NCBI RefSeq assembly: GCF_052060015.1
Contig: NZ_JBPODZ010000011.1
Span: 13,977-77,976 of the forward strand
Length of the DNA: 64,000 nt
Source of the DNA: Arhodomonas sp052060015
Lineage (GTDB): Bacteria; Pseudomonadota; Gammaproteobacteria; Nitrococcales; Nitrococcaceae
Reading direction: 5' to 3'
Shown here one piece after another: positions 17,840-27,208 of the stretch. Every line of letters begins with the position of its first letter. The stretch's first letter is position 1. Below the pieces are notes generated by a model, which worked only from the letters and a program-made list of their open reading frames with translations, was not told the DNA's origin and searched no databases. The translations under genes were made by a program, and so were the position numbers.

Positions 17840-18973
17840 ATGACCATCAAAGTTGCCGTGCCCAAGGAGACGGCGCCCGGCGAACGCCGGGTGGCACTGG
17901 TACCCAGCGTGGTCAAGCAGCTGGACAAGCTCGGTGTGGAGACCCTGATCCAGGCCGGGGCGGGCGAAACCAGCGGCTTCGACGACGCCGACTACGAGGG
18001 CGCAAAGGTGGTAGGCAGCGCGGAGGAGCTATACGCTGCAGCAGATATCGTTCTGCGTGTGCAGCCCCCCACGGTAGAGGACGCCGGCAAGCTCAAGGAG
18101 GGCAGCATCCTCCTCGGCTTCCTCTCGCCCCACGAGGGTGACAGCCGGATCAAGAATTTCCTCAAGCGCCGGATCACGAGCTTCTCCATGGAGCTGGTGC
18201 CGCGGATCACCCGGGCCCAGTCCATCGATGCGCTGTCCTCGCAGGCCAGCATCTCCGGCTACAAGTGCGCGCTGCTGGCCGCCTCCCGCTGCTCCCGGCT
18301 CTTTCCCATGCTCACCACCGCCGCCGGCACCATCCGCCCGGCCAAGGTGCTGGTCATCGGCGCCGGCGTCGCGGGCCTGCAGGCCATCGCCACCGCCAAA
18401 CGCCTCGGCGCCATCGTCGAGGCCTACGACGTACGCTCGGCGACCAAGGAGCAGGTGGAGTCCCTGGGCGGCAAGTTCGTCGAGACCGGCGTCAAGGCGG
18501 AGGGCGAGGGCGGCTATGCCCGCGAGCTCACCGCGGAGGAGAAGAAGCAGCAGGCCGAGGTCCTCGCCGACCACATCGCCGCCGCCGACGCGGTGATCAC
18601 CACCGCGGCGATCCCCGGCAAACCCGCGCCGAAGATCATCGAAACGGCCACGGTGGAGCGGATGAAGCGGGGCGCGGTGATCATCGACATGGCCGCCGAG
18701 ACCGGGGGCAACTGCGAGCTCACCAAGGCCGGCGAGGACGTGGAGCACAAGGGCGTGACGGTCGTCGGGCCGAAGAACATCCCGAGCACCGCGGCCACCC
18801 ACGCCAGCGAGATGTACTCCCGCAACCTCTACAACCTGCTCGCGCTGCTGGTCAAGGACGGCGAGCTCAACGTCGACTTCGACGATCAGGTCATCGCCGA
18901 CAGCTGCCTGACCCACGACGGCGAGGTGCGCCACGGCCCGACCCGCGAGCGCCTGCAAGGAGGGAACAAGTAA
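17840..18973 (+). CDS. pntAA: NAD(P) transhydrogenase subunit alpha 1 (PntAA, NAD(H)-binding domain I)
   Basis: A 377-residue soluble subunit of proton-translocating transhydrogenase, which exchanges hydride between NADH and NADP+ using the proton gradient. It starts MTIKVAVPKETAPGERRVALVP, the standard opening of the AlaDH/PNT N-terminal domain. The Rossmann fold VLVIGAGVAGLQAIATAKRLGA (near residue 172) binds NAD, and the mobile RQD-loop region (LSSQASISGYK) is present. Unlike E. coli PntA it stops after domain I, so this organism uses the split three-subunit form. An AGACAG-type ribosome-binding site precedes the ATG. The next gene begins inside its stop codon. Confidence 0.93.
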   Translation: MTIKVAVPKETAPGERRVALVPSVVKQLDKLGVETLIQAGAGETSGFDDADYEGAKVVGSAEELYAAADIVLRVQPPTVEDAGKLKEGSILLGFLSPHEGDSRIKNFLKRRITSFSMELVPRITRAQSIDALSSQASISGYKCALLAASRCSRLFPMLTTAAGTIRPAKVLVIGAGVAGLQAIATAKRLGAIVEAYDVRSATKEQVESLGGKFVETGVKAEGEGGYARELTAEEKKQQAEVLADHIAAADAVITTAAIPGKPAPKIIETATVERMKRGAVIIDMAAETGGNCELTKAGEDVEHKGVTVVGPKNIPSTAATHASEMYSRNLYNLLALLVKDGELNVDFDDQVIADSCLTHDGEVRHGPTRERLQGGNK

Positions 18974-19263
18974 TGGTCATCGAAGGCTTCGTCGCCCTGT
19001 ATATCTTCATGCTCGCCGCGTTCACCGGCTACGAGGTGATCACGCGGGTCCCGGTCATCCTGCACACGCCGCTGATGTCCGGCTCCAACTTCGTCCACGG
19101 CATCGTCATCGTCGGTGCCATGGTGGCGCTCGGCCATGCCGAATCGGTGACCGAGCAGATCATCGGCTTCATCGCCGTGCTGCTCGCCGCCGGTAACGCC
19201 GTGGGCGGCTACGTGGTGACCGAACGCATGCTCGAGATGTTCAAGAGCAAGGACGAGCAGTAA
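18973..19263 (+). CDS. pntAB: NAD(P) transhydrogenase subunit alpha 2 (PntAB, membrane part)
   Basis: A 96-residue integral membrane subunit with three hydrophobic helices (GFVALYIFMLAAFTGYEVITR, NFVHGIVIVGAMVALGHA, IIGFIAVLLAAGNAVGGYVV). It corresponds to the C-terminal membrane portion of single-chain PntA. The family motif HTPLMSGSNFVHGIV is present, and the terminal TERMLEMFK is typical. The ATG overlaps the pntAA stop (TAATG), so translation is coupled. Together with PntB it forms the proton channel (domain II). Confidence 0.93.
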   Translation: MVIEGFVALYIFMLAAFTGYEVITRVPVILHTPLMSGSNFVHGIVIVGAMVALGHAESVTEQIIGFIAVLLAAGNAVGGYVVTERMLEMFKSKDEQ

Positions 19264-19281
19264 GCAGGGGGCCTGTGAACA

Positions 19282-20763
19282 ATGCATAACGTAGTACAGC
19301 TTTCCTACTTCCTGGCGGCCGTGCTCTTCATCCTCGGCCTCAAGGGGATGAGCTCGCCGAAGACCGCCCGCAAGGGCATCGTCTGGGCGGGCGTGGGCAT
19401 GGTGGTCGCCACCGTCGCAACCTTCTTTAAGCCCGACCTTCACGGGGTGGGCAACTACACCCTCATCGTCATCGGCATCGCCGTGGCCGGCGGCCTCGCC
19501 TGGTACTCGGCGAAGAAGGTCGAGATGACCGACATGCCGCAGATGGTGGCGCTCTACAACGGCATGGGCGGCGGCGCCGCCGCGGCCATCGCCGCCGTGG
19601 AGCTCATCCGGGCCATCGATTCCCTCGGTGCCGGCGCCATGGAGCGCGTCCGCGAGTTCGCCGAGGCGAAGGACCTCACCATCGAGCAGGCCCAGCAGCT
19701 GGTCGGTGGCAACTCCACGGTCGGCAACGCCCTCGGCGCCGACGTCGCCATCCTCGGGCTACTCGGCGCGCTGATCGGCACCGTGGCCTTCACCGGCTCG
19801 CTGGTGGCCTGGGCCAAGCTGGACGGCCGGCTCAAGCGCAACAGCCTGGTGCCCGCCCAGCAGGTGGTGAATATCGTGATCTTCGCCGCCGCGGTGATCT
19901 TCGGCATCTGGAGCTTCTACACCGACAGCCTGGCGGTACTGGTGATCTTCTTCGCCCTCGGCCTGCTGTTCGGCGTGTTCATGGCCGTACCCATCGGCGG
20001 TGCCGACATGCCGGTGGTGATCTCGCTGTTCAACGCGCTCACCGGCCTGGCGGTGGGCTTCGAGGGCTATGTGCTCGGCAATCCGGCCATGATCATCGCC
20101 GGCACCGTGGTCGGCGCCGCCGGCTCGCTGCTCACCCAGCTGATGGCCAAGGCGATGAACCGCCCGCTGACCAACGTGCTCTTCAGCGGCTTCGGCACCA
20201 CCGAGTCCGCCGCCGCCGAGGGCCCCGAGGGCGAGATGAAGGAGATCCAGGCCGAGGACGCCGGCATCATGATGGCCTACGCCAACCAGGTCGTTATCGT
20301 CCCCGGCTACGGCATGGCCGTCGCCCAGGCGCAGCACAAGATCTGGGAGATGGTCGAGCTCCTACAGGACAAGGGCGTGACCGTGAAGTTCGCCATCCAC
20401 CCGGTGGCCGGCCGCATGCCCGGGCACATGAACGTGCTGCTCGCCGAGGCGGGTGTCCCCTATGACATGATCTACGACATGGAGGACATTAACGCCGAGT
20501 TCGCCACCACCGACGTGGCCCTGGTCATCGGTGCCAACGACGTGGTCAACCCGGCGGCGAAGACCGACGAGTCCAGCCCCATCTACGGCATGCCCATCCT
20601 CGACGTGGAGAACGCCGAGAACGTCATCGTCATCAAACGCGGTCGCGGGACCGGCTTCTCCGGCGTGGAGAACCACCTGTTCTTCTCGGACAACACCCGC
20701 ATGCTCTTCGGCGATGGCCAGAAGGTCGCCGGCGAGTTGGTGCAGGTGGTCAAGCAGTTCTGA
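19282..20763 (+). CDS. pntB: NAD(P) transhydrogenase subunit beta (PntB)
   Basis: A 493-residue subunit combining about nine membrane helices of domain II with the C-terminal NADP(H)-binding domain III. The family motifs KKVEMTDMPQMVALYNGMGGGAAA, FTGSLVAWAKL and the domain-III segment VVIVPGYGMAVAQAQH (NADP dinucleotide fold) are all present, as are VKFAIHPVAGRMPGHMNVLLAEA and VIGANDVVNPAA. Length matches other PntB proteins. It follows pntAB after 18 bases and is the last gene of the operon; a strong terminator lies 27 bases beyond the stop. Confidence 0.94.
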   Translation: MHNVVQLSYFLAAVLFILGLKGMSSPKTARKGIVWAGVGMVVATVATFFKPDLHGVGNYTLIVIGIAVAGGLAWYSAKKVEMTDMPQMVALYNGMGGGAAAAIAAVELIRAIDSLGAGAMERVREFAEAKDLTIEQAQQLVGGNSTVGNALGADVAILGLLGALIGTVAFTGSLVAWAKLDGRLKRNSLVPAQQVVNIVIFAAAVIFGIWSFYTDSLAVLVIFFALGLLFGVFMAVPIGGADMPVVISLFNALTGLAVGFEGYVLGNPAMIIAGTVVGAAGSLLTQLMAKAMNRPLTNVLFSGFGTTESAAAEGPEGEMKEIQAEDAGIMMAYANQVVIVPGYGMAVAQAQHKIWEMVELLQDKGVTVKFAIHPVAGRMPGHMNVLLAEAGVPYDMIYDMEDINAEFATTDVALVIGANDVVNPAAKTDESSPIYGMPILDVENAENVIVIKRGRGTGFSGVENHLFFSDNTRMLFGDGQKVAGELVQVVKQF

Positions 20764-20789
20764 ACGGGGCTACCCCCGCCACCACCAAG

Positions 20790-20814
20790 AGGCCGCCCCC
20801 GGGGCGGCCTTTTT
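20790..20814 (+). terminator. Factor-independent terminator of the pnt operon
   Basis: A perfect stem AGGCCGCCCC/GGGGCGGCCT with a minimal loop is followed immediately by a T run (TTTTTG). It lies just after the pntB stop. Confidence 0.88.
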
Positions 20815-20840
20815 GATTGCGGCCGCGGTCCCCCGGCGGC

Positions 20841-20963
20841 CTACTCGGCGAGTTCGCCGGCCTCGGTATCCCAGCCCTGGAAGAGCGCCACCAGGAAGTC
20901 CACCATCGTCCGCACCTTCGGCGTCGGATAGCGGCTCCAGGGGTAGACCGCGTATACGCCGAC
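20841..20963 (-). pseudogene. Remnant of a LysR-type regulator (last ~40 codons)
   Basis: Read on the minus strand, this stretch encodes VGVYAVYPWSRYPTPKVRTM followed by VDFLVALFQGWDTEAGELAE and a TAG stop. This is the unmistakable C-terminal end of LysR-type regulators (the 'YAVYP.....PKVR...DFL...F' motif). Reading upstream, an in-frame TAA appears three codons beyond, and the rest of the regulator is absent: the sequence passes straight into the 5' region of the formaldehyde dehydrogenase gene. It has no start codon or ribosome-binding site, so it is a deletion remnant. LysR genes divergent from adhC/frmA are common, so the lost gene was probably a neighbouring regulator. Confidence 0.75.
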
Positions 20964-21051
20964 ATTTGCACTTTATCGTGTATTGCCGGCTCCCTACACT
21001 GCGGGGAGGTACCCACCGACAACCACTCGCGCCCCGCGCAGGAGGAGCACC

Positions 21052-22161
<1,110 letters not shown>

Positions 22162-22175
22162 GCCGGGAGGGGACG

Positions 22176-23033
22176 ATGGCCGAACGATCAACGCTGGAGA
22201 CCGTCGCCGAAAACCGCTGCTTCGACGGCCGGGTGGTCCGCTACCGCCACCACGCCCGCAGCCTCGACTGCGAGATGATCTTCGGCGCCTACCTGCCCCC
22301 ACAGGCCGAGCGCCGCTCGGTGCCGGTGCTCTACTGGCTCTCGGGGCTGACCTGCACCGACGAGAACTTCCTGCACAAGGCCGGCGCCCAGCGGCTGGCC
22401 GCCGAGCTGGGGCTCGCCATCGTCTGCCCGGACACCAGCCCGCGGGGCACCGACCTGCCCGGCGAGCACGACGACTACGACTTCGGTTCCGGCGCGGGCT
22501 TCTACGTCAACGCGACGCGTCCGCCATGGGACGGCCACTACCGGATGTACGACTACGTCATCGAGGAGCTGCCGGCGCTGGTGGAGGCCGAGCTTCCGGT
22601 CACCGGGCAACGCTCGATCAGCGGCCACTCCATGGGCGGCCACGGGGCGCTGGTCTGCGCCCTGCGCAACCCGGGCCGCTATCGCGCGGTCTCCGCGTTC
22701 GCCCCCATCTGCAACCCGGTCGCCGTGCCCTGGGGGCGCAAGGCCTTCTCGGGCTATCTGGGCGACGACGAGGCGCAGTGGCGCGCCTACGACGCGAGTC
22801 ACCTCGTCGCCACGGCCCCGGAACGCTTGCCCCTGTTGGTGGACCAGGGCGAGGCGGATGGCTTCCTCGCCGAGCAGCTCCGTCCCGAGGCCTTGGAGGC
22901 CGCCTGTGAGGCCGCCGGCCACCCGCTGCGACTACGCCGGCGACCGGGCTACGATCACAGCTACTACTTCATCGCCAGCTTCATCGACGAGCACCTCCGC
23001 CACCACGCCGAGGCGCTGGGCTGCAGCGGCTGA
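22176..23033 (+). CDS. fghA: S-formylglutathione hydrolase
   Basis: A 285-residue esterase-D-family serine hydrolase that hydrolyses S-formylglutathione to formate and glutathione, completing formaldehyde detoxification begun by the preceding gene. Key features are LYWLSGLTCTDENFLHKAGAQ, the CPDTSPRGTDLPGE segment, the nucleophile elbow SGHSMGGHGAL, FAPICNPVAVPWG, a catalytic Asp in LVDQGEAD and the catalytic His in GYDHSYYFI. The ATG at 22176 follows GGGAGGGGAC. The pair is likely a single operon; no formaldehyde sensor such as FrmR is adjacent, and the LysR remnant upstream suggests a lost regulator. Confidence 0.94.
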   Translation: MAERSTLETVAENRCFDGRVVRYRHHARSLDCEMIFGAYLPPQAERRSVPVLYWLSGLTCTDENFLHKAGAQRLAAELGLAIVCPDTSPRGTDLPGEHDDYDFGSGAGFYVNATRPPWDGHYRMYDYVIEELPALVEAELPVTGQRSISGHSMGGHGALVCALRNPGRYRAVSAFAPICNPVAVPWGRKAFSGYLGDDEAQWRAYDASHLVATAPERLPLLVDQGEADGFLAEQLRPEALEAACEAAGHPLRLRRRPGYDHSYYFIASFIDEHLRHHAEALGCSG

Positions 23034-23176
23034 CCGACGGCCCCGCCCACCGCCGGCGACGGCGTCGCGTACGCCCCGATTGGGCTCCGGCGGGATCGGG
23101 CGGCGGGGACGCACCCCTGTAGCGGGTCTGTTAGGCTATGGAGCCATCGCAAACACCGTCTTTCAGGGGAATCGAA

Positions 23177-23602
23177 ATGGCAGATGAATCCGGGCTCTCC
23201 GAGCTGAAGATGGACCCCAACGGGCTTTATCGCGAGGAGGTCTTCACCGACCGCCGCATCGGCACCATCCAGCGGCTGACGCCGGTGCGCACCGACGGCA
23301 GCGATGACCCGGACCGGGACGTGATCTACCTCGGCCAGACCCAGGTGATGACCCCCGCCGGGGCACTACCGTTGTCCTTCGAGCTCGAGGCCGACTCCCT
23401 CGGCGCCGCCATGGAGGCCTTCCCGGAGGCCGCACAGCAGGCCCTGGAGCAGACCATGGAGGAGCTCAAGGAAATGCAGCGCGAGTCCGCCTCGCGCATC
23501 GTCACGCCGGACCAGATGGGTGGCCAGGGCGGTGCCATGCCCGGGGGCGGCGCCGGCGGTGGCGGTGGCGGCATGCCGGGCGGCGGCTTCCAGCTGCGCT
23601 GA
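23177..23602 (+). CDS. Small acidic protein with Gly-rich tail, unknown function
   Basis: A 141-residue soluble protein that I do not recognise as a named family. The N-terminal half contains MDPNGLYREEVFTDRRIGTI and TPAGALPLSFELEADSLGAA; the middle is a predicted amphipathic helix (MEAFPEAAQQALEQTMEELKEMQRE); and the last ~35 residues are rich in Gly, Met and Pro (QMGGQGGAMPGGG ... GGGMPGGGFQLR), somewhat like a flexible chaperonin tail. The ATG at 23177 has CAGGGGA upstream and is preferred over an in-frame start at 23138. It lies 2 bases before the DUF2390 gene and is probably co-transcribed with it. Confidence 0.7.
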   Translation: MADESGLSELKMDPNGLYREEVFTDRRIGTIQRLTPVRTDGSDDPDRDVIYLGQTQVMTPAGALPLSFELEADSLGAAMEAFPEAAQQALEQTMEELKEMQRESASRIVTPDQMGGQGGAMPGGGAGGGGGGMPGGGFQLR

Positions 23603-23604
23603 GC

Positions 23605-24204
23605 ATGGGCGCAGAGGCAGATCGGGCGTCGTCCATCGACGAGGAGGCGGCAGCCCTCTGGGACTTCGCCGTGCGCGTCTATGACATGGCGGGCATCAAG
23701 GATGCCTGCCTCGCTGTACAGGCCCGCTACGGACTGAGCATCTCCACCCTGCTCGGTGCGATCTGGGCGGGGGCCCACGGCCATGGCCGCCTGGGCGCCA
23801 CCCAGCTGGAAACCACGGTGCGCCGGGCCATCGAGTGGCACCGGGAGGTGATCGAGCCCATGCGTGCCCTGCGCCGGCGGCTGCGCCAGCAGCCACCACC
23901 GGGACTGGAGGCTCGGACGGAGGCCCTGCGCCGGGAAGTGCTGCGCCAGGAGCTGGAGGCGGAACGCATCGAGCAGCACCTGTTCCTGGAGGACTTCCCG
24001 CGCGGCGAGTGTGCGGTATCCCCGGCGGAGGAGCGCTGGCGGGACGCCACCGCCAATGCCGCACTGTATACCCGCAAGAGCTGCCCGCGCCCGGAGGCAG
24101 AGGCCCTCGACGCGTTGGCGCTGATCCTCGGGGCGGCGTTCCCGGACGTGGACGCGGCGGCGATCAAGCGCGAGGCCGCCGGTATCTGGCGGGTGGGCGG
24201 CTAG
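23605..24204 (+). CDS. TIGR02444 / DUF2390 family protein
   Basis: A 199-residue protein with the pattern of the gammaproteobacterial TIGR02444 (DUF2390) family: LWDFAVRVYDMAGIKDACLAVQ at the start, RYGLSISTLLGAIWAG, and a middle helix including WHREVIEPMRALRRRLR. No function is known for the family. In many genomes it sits near genes of DNA or protein maintenance; here it is between a small Gly-tailed protein and a DnaJ-related protein. Its TAG stop is interlocked with the stop of the convergent gene through a shared CTAG. Confidence 0.75.
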   Translation: MGAEADRASSIDEEAAALWDFAVRVYDMAGIKDACLAVQARYGLSISTLLGAIWAGAHGHGRLGATQLETTVRRAIEWHREVIEPMRALRRRLRQQPPPGLEARTEALRREVLRQELEAERIEQHLFLEDFPRGECAVSPAEERWRDATANAALYTRKSCPRPEAEALDALALILGAAFPDVDAAAIKREAAGIWRVGG

Positions 24205-24794
24205 CTCAAGCCGAGCACCCGCACCGCATGGTGGATCTCCCGCAGCCGCTCCCCGTCACCGCCGCGATCGGGATGGTGGCGCATGGCCAGCCGCCGGTAG
24301 GCGCGCTTGATCTCGGCGTCGTCCACCGGGTCCTCCAGGCCGAGCACGGCCAGGGCATGGCCACGTTCCTCGCCCGCGGCGAACCGGCCCCAAAACGAGC
24401 CGAGCAGGCGCTGCACCTGGAGCTCGTCCACCTCCTCCAGGTTGACGTGCTCGGCGTAGAACTCGCGCAGCGGGTCCGGCATCGCCGGCCGGCTCGTCCC
24501 CTGCGGGGATGCCGGCAGCAACCGGATGCGCAGGCAGTGGATCTCCAGGGCCTCGCCACCAGCAGCGAGGCGCTCGGCGAGGCGGTAGAGGGTATGGAAG
24601 AGCAGGAAATGGGTGCGATACAGCCCAAGCGGCGTGGACAGGCTCGCCCCGTCGATCTCCGGCACGTCCGACCGGGCCTGTAGCACGCGGATGAGTTCGA
24701 ACTCGCTGAGCGCCGCGGGCGCCGCCTCCCGGAGCAGCTCCTCCAGGAGGGGCAGATGATGGTCCCACGGGCCCGGCCATGCCGGCGTGCGCAT
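24201..24794 (-). CDS. DnaJ-related J-domain protein
   Basis: A 197-residue protein with an N-terminal DnaJ-related domain (HLPLLEELLREAAPAALSEFEL and THFLLFHTLYRLAERLA) and a C-terminal J domain. The J domain includes ALAVLGLEDPVDDAEIKRAYRRLAMRHHPDRGGD with an intact HPD tripeptide, so it should stimulate an Hsp70 partner. It lacks the Gly/Phe and zinc-finger regions of true DnaJ. The ATG at 24794 is preferred over an earlier in-frame GTG. It is divergently oriented to priA with 131 bases between the starts. Confidence 0.82.
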   Translation of the reverse strand: MRTPAWPGPWDHHLPLLEELLREAAPAALSEFELIRVLQARSDVPEIDGASLSTPLGLYRTHFLLFHTLYRLAERLAAGGEALEIHCLRIRLLPASPQGTSRPAMPDPLREFYAEHVNLEEVDELQVQRLLGSFWGRFAAGEERGHALAVLGLEDPVDDAEIKRAYRRLAMRHHPDRGGDGERLREIHHAVRVLGLS

Positions 24795-24925
24795 TGTCTC
24801 CCCCCCGGTCACGGTATCCCCCTGCCGGCTGCTGCACCCAGGGCACACACCCCGTGGGACCGGATCCTATCGGATCCACGACAGCCCCGGAAGGGTGGAC
24901 CCCGCCAACCCCGGGGAACGCCGAC

Positions 24926-27121
24926 ATGAGCGAATCCCCCCCCATCGCCCGCGTCGCCGTGCCCGGGCCGCTGCGTGGCGCCCTGGATTACCGCGTCGAC
25001 GAGGGCGAGCCACTGCCGGGCATGAGGGCCCGTGTCCCCCTGGGGCGTCGCCAGGTCGTAGGCGTAGTGGTGGAGGTGCCGGTACGCGCCGGGGTGGCCC
25101 CGGGACGGCTCCGGCCGGTCACCGAATGGCCGGATGAGGCCCCGCTGCTCGACGAGGAGCTCCTGGGCTTCCTGCAATGGGCGGCGGACTACTACCACTA
25201 CCCCATCGGCGAGGCCCTCGCCGCCGCCCTGCCCGTGCGCCTGCGCCAGGGGGCGCGGGCCGCCTACACCCGGGAGACCTGCTGGCGGATCACCGACGCC
25301 GGCCGGGAGGCCTCGGCGCAGAGCCTACAGGCGCGGGCACCGCGGCAGGCGGCCCTGCTGGAGCGGTTACAGGCCGCCGAAACCCTCACCGCCGCGCACT
25401 TCCCCGAGCGTGGCGGGGACTGGCGCGGGGGACTGGGCCGCCTGGCCGACAAGGGCCTGGCGGTGACCGAGACCGTGGACACACCGGCCCTGGTCGTCGG
25501 GCGAGCCCGGGAGGGGGCGGAACCGGTGCCCAACACCGACCAGCAAGAGGCTATCGACGCCCTGCGCGCCGCGCGGGGCTTCCAGGCCGTGGTGCTGGAA
25601 GGGGTGACCGGCAGCGGCAAGACGGAGGTCTATCTCCAGGCCATCGAGGCGGTGCTCGCCCGCGGCCTCCAGGCCCTGGTCATCGTCCCCGAGATCGGAC
25701 TCACCCCGCAGCTGGTGGACCGCTTCGCCGGGCGACTGGACGCCCGCATCGCCGTGCTGCATTCGGCGCTGGCCGATGGGGAGCGCCTGGACGGCTGGCT
25801 CGCGGCCCGGGAGGGGCGCGCCGACGTGGTCATCGGCACCCGCTCGGCGGTCTTCACGCCGCTGGCACGCCCGGGGCTCATCGTCGTGGACGAGGAGCAC
25901 GACGCCTCGCTCAAACAACAGGAGGGCTTCCGCTATTCCGCCCGCGACCTAGCCGTGGTCCGCGCCCGGCGCCTGGACCTACCGGTGGTACTCGGCAGCG
26001 CCACCCCGTCGCTGGAAACCCTCCACAATGCCCGGCGCGGGCGTTACAGCCTCCTCCATCTTCCCGCTCGCGCCGGCGGGGCGACGATGCCTGCGTTCCG
26101 GCTACTCGACGTGCGCGGGCGCCCCATGCGCGACGGGCTCTCCGAGCCCCTGCTGGAGCGGGTGCGCAGCCACCTCGATGCCGGTGGCCAGGTGCTGGTC
26201 TTTCTCAACCGCCGCGGCTTCGCACCGGTACTGCTGTGTCACGAGTGCGGCTGGCTGGCCGGGTGCGAGCGCTGCGACGCCCGGCTGACCTACCACCGTC
26301 ACCGCTCTCGGCTGCACTGCCACCACTGCGACCACGAGCGTCCCGTCCCAAGGCAGTGCCCGGAGTGCGGCAGCGTCGACCTGCGCCCGGTGGGCCAGGG
26401 CACCGAGCGCCTGGAGGCAGCCATTGGCGAGGCCTTCCCCGACACTTCCATGATCCGCATCGATCGGGACAGCACCCGGCGCAAGGGGGCGTTCCAGCGC
26501 CAGATGGCCGCCGCCCAGAGCGGAGAGGCGCGCCTCCTGCTCGGTACCCAGATGCTCGCCAAGGGCCATCACCTCCCCGATGTGACCCTGGTGGCGGTAG
26601 TGGACGCCGACCAGGGGCTGTTCAGCGCCGACTTCCGTGCCCCGGAGCGCCTCGCCCAGCTCATCATCCAGGTGGCCGGGCGCGCCGGGCGCGCGGAGCG
26701 CCCCGGCGAGGTGGCCATTCAGACCCACCAGCCCGAGCACCCGTTGCTGCAGATGCTCATCCATGGCGGCTACCGGGCGTTCGCGGAGGAGGCGCTGCGT
26801 GAGCGGGAGGCCGCGGACCTGCCGCCGTTCAGTGCCCTGGCCCTGCTCCGCGCCGAGGCGGTGGATGCCGCCGCCCCCAGGGCCTTCCTGGAAGAGGCCC
26901 GGCAAGCGGCACCGGAGGAGGCAACCGTCACCCTGCTCGGGCCGGTGCCGGCGCCCATGGAACGCCGTGCCGGTCGTTACCGGGCACAGCTGCTGCTCCA
27001 GGCCTCGACCCGGGCGGCACTGCAGCACCACCTCAGCCGGTGGATGCCGACGGTGGCCGCCCTGAAGAGCGCGCGCCGGGTACGCTGGGCGCTGGACGTG
27101 GACCCGCTGGAGATGCTCTAG
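24926..27121 (+). CDS. priA: Primosomal protein N' (PriA), replication-restart helicase
   Basis: A 731-residue PriA, the superfamily-2 helicase that recognises stalled forks and reloads DnaB. The N-terminal 3'-DNA-binding domain (VAVPGPLRGALDYRV) is followed by the helicase core with Walker A EGVTGSGKTEVYL, the DEEH box in IVVDEEHDASLKQQEGFRY, and GSATPSLET. A zinc-binding insert with eight Cys follows (LLCHECGWLAGCERCDARL ... LHCHHC ... CPECGS). QVAGRAGRAERPGEV is helicase motif VI. The start at 24926 begins the conserved domain with a reasonable spacing from the divergent DnaJ-related gene; an earlier in-frame GTG/ATG has no similarity. Length is that of the family. Confidence 0.95.
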   Translation: MSESPPIARVAVPGPLRGALDYRVDEGEPLPGMRARVPLGRRQVVGVVVEVPVRAGVAPGRLRPVTEWPDEAPLLDEELLGFLQWAADYYHYPIGEALAAALPVRLRQGARAAYTRETCWRITDAGREASAQSLQARAPRQAALLERLQAAETLTAAHFPERGGDWRGGLGRLADKGLAVTETVDTPALVVGRAREGAEPVPNTDQQEAIDALRAARGFQAVVLEGVTGSGKTEVYLQAIEAVLARGLQALVIVPEIGLTPQLVDRFAGRLDARIAVLHSALADGERLDGWLAAREGRADVVIGTRSAVFTPLARPGLIVVDEEHDASLKQQEGFRYSARDLAVVRARRLDLPVVLGSATPSLETLHNARRGRYSLLHLPARAGGATMPAFRLLDVRGRPMRDGLSEPLLERVRSHLDAGGQVLVFLNRRGFAPVLLCHECGWLAGCERCDARLTYHRHRSRLHCHHCDHERPVPRQCPECGSVDLRPVGQGTERLEAAIGEAFPDTSMIRIDRDSTRRKGAFQRQMAAAQSGEARLLLGTQMLAKGHHLPDVTLVAVVDADQGLFSADFRAPERLAQLIIQVAGRAGRAERPGEVAIQTHQPEHPLLQMLIHGGYRAFAEEALREREAADLPPFSALALLRAEAVDAAAPRAFLEEARQAAPEEATVTLLGPVPAPMERRAGRYRAQLLLQASTRAALQHHLSRWMPTVAALKSARRVRWALDVDPLEML

Positions 27122-27208
27122 GGGGATCTCCCCTTCCTTGCATGAACGCCTGCACAGGCGATAATAGGGCGCTTCGACCATCCGCACACGGACAGCACCC
27201 GGCTACCT

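Noticed and set aside
20944..21000. Sigma-70 promoter for frmA (TACACT with upstream TTTATC or TTGCAC)
   Set aside because: Spacings are 17 with a poor -35 or 23 with a better one; neither is convincing enough to annotate.
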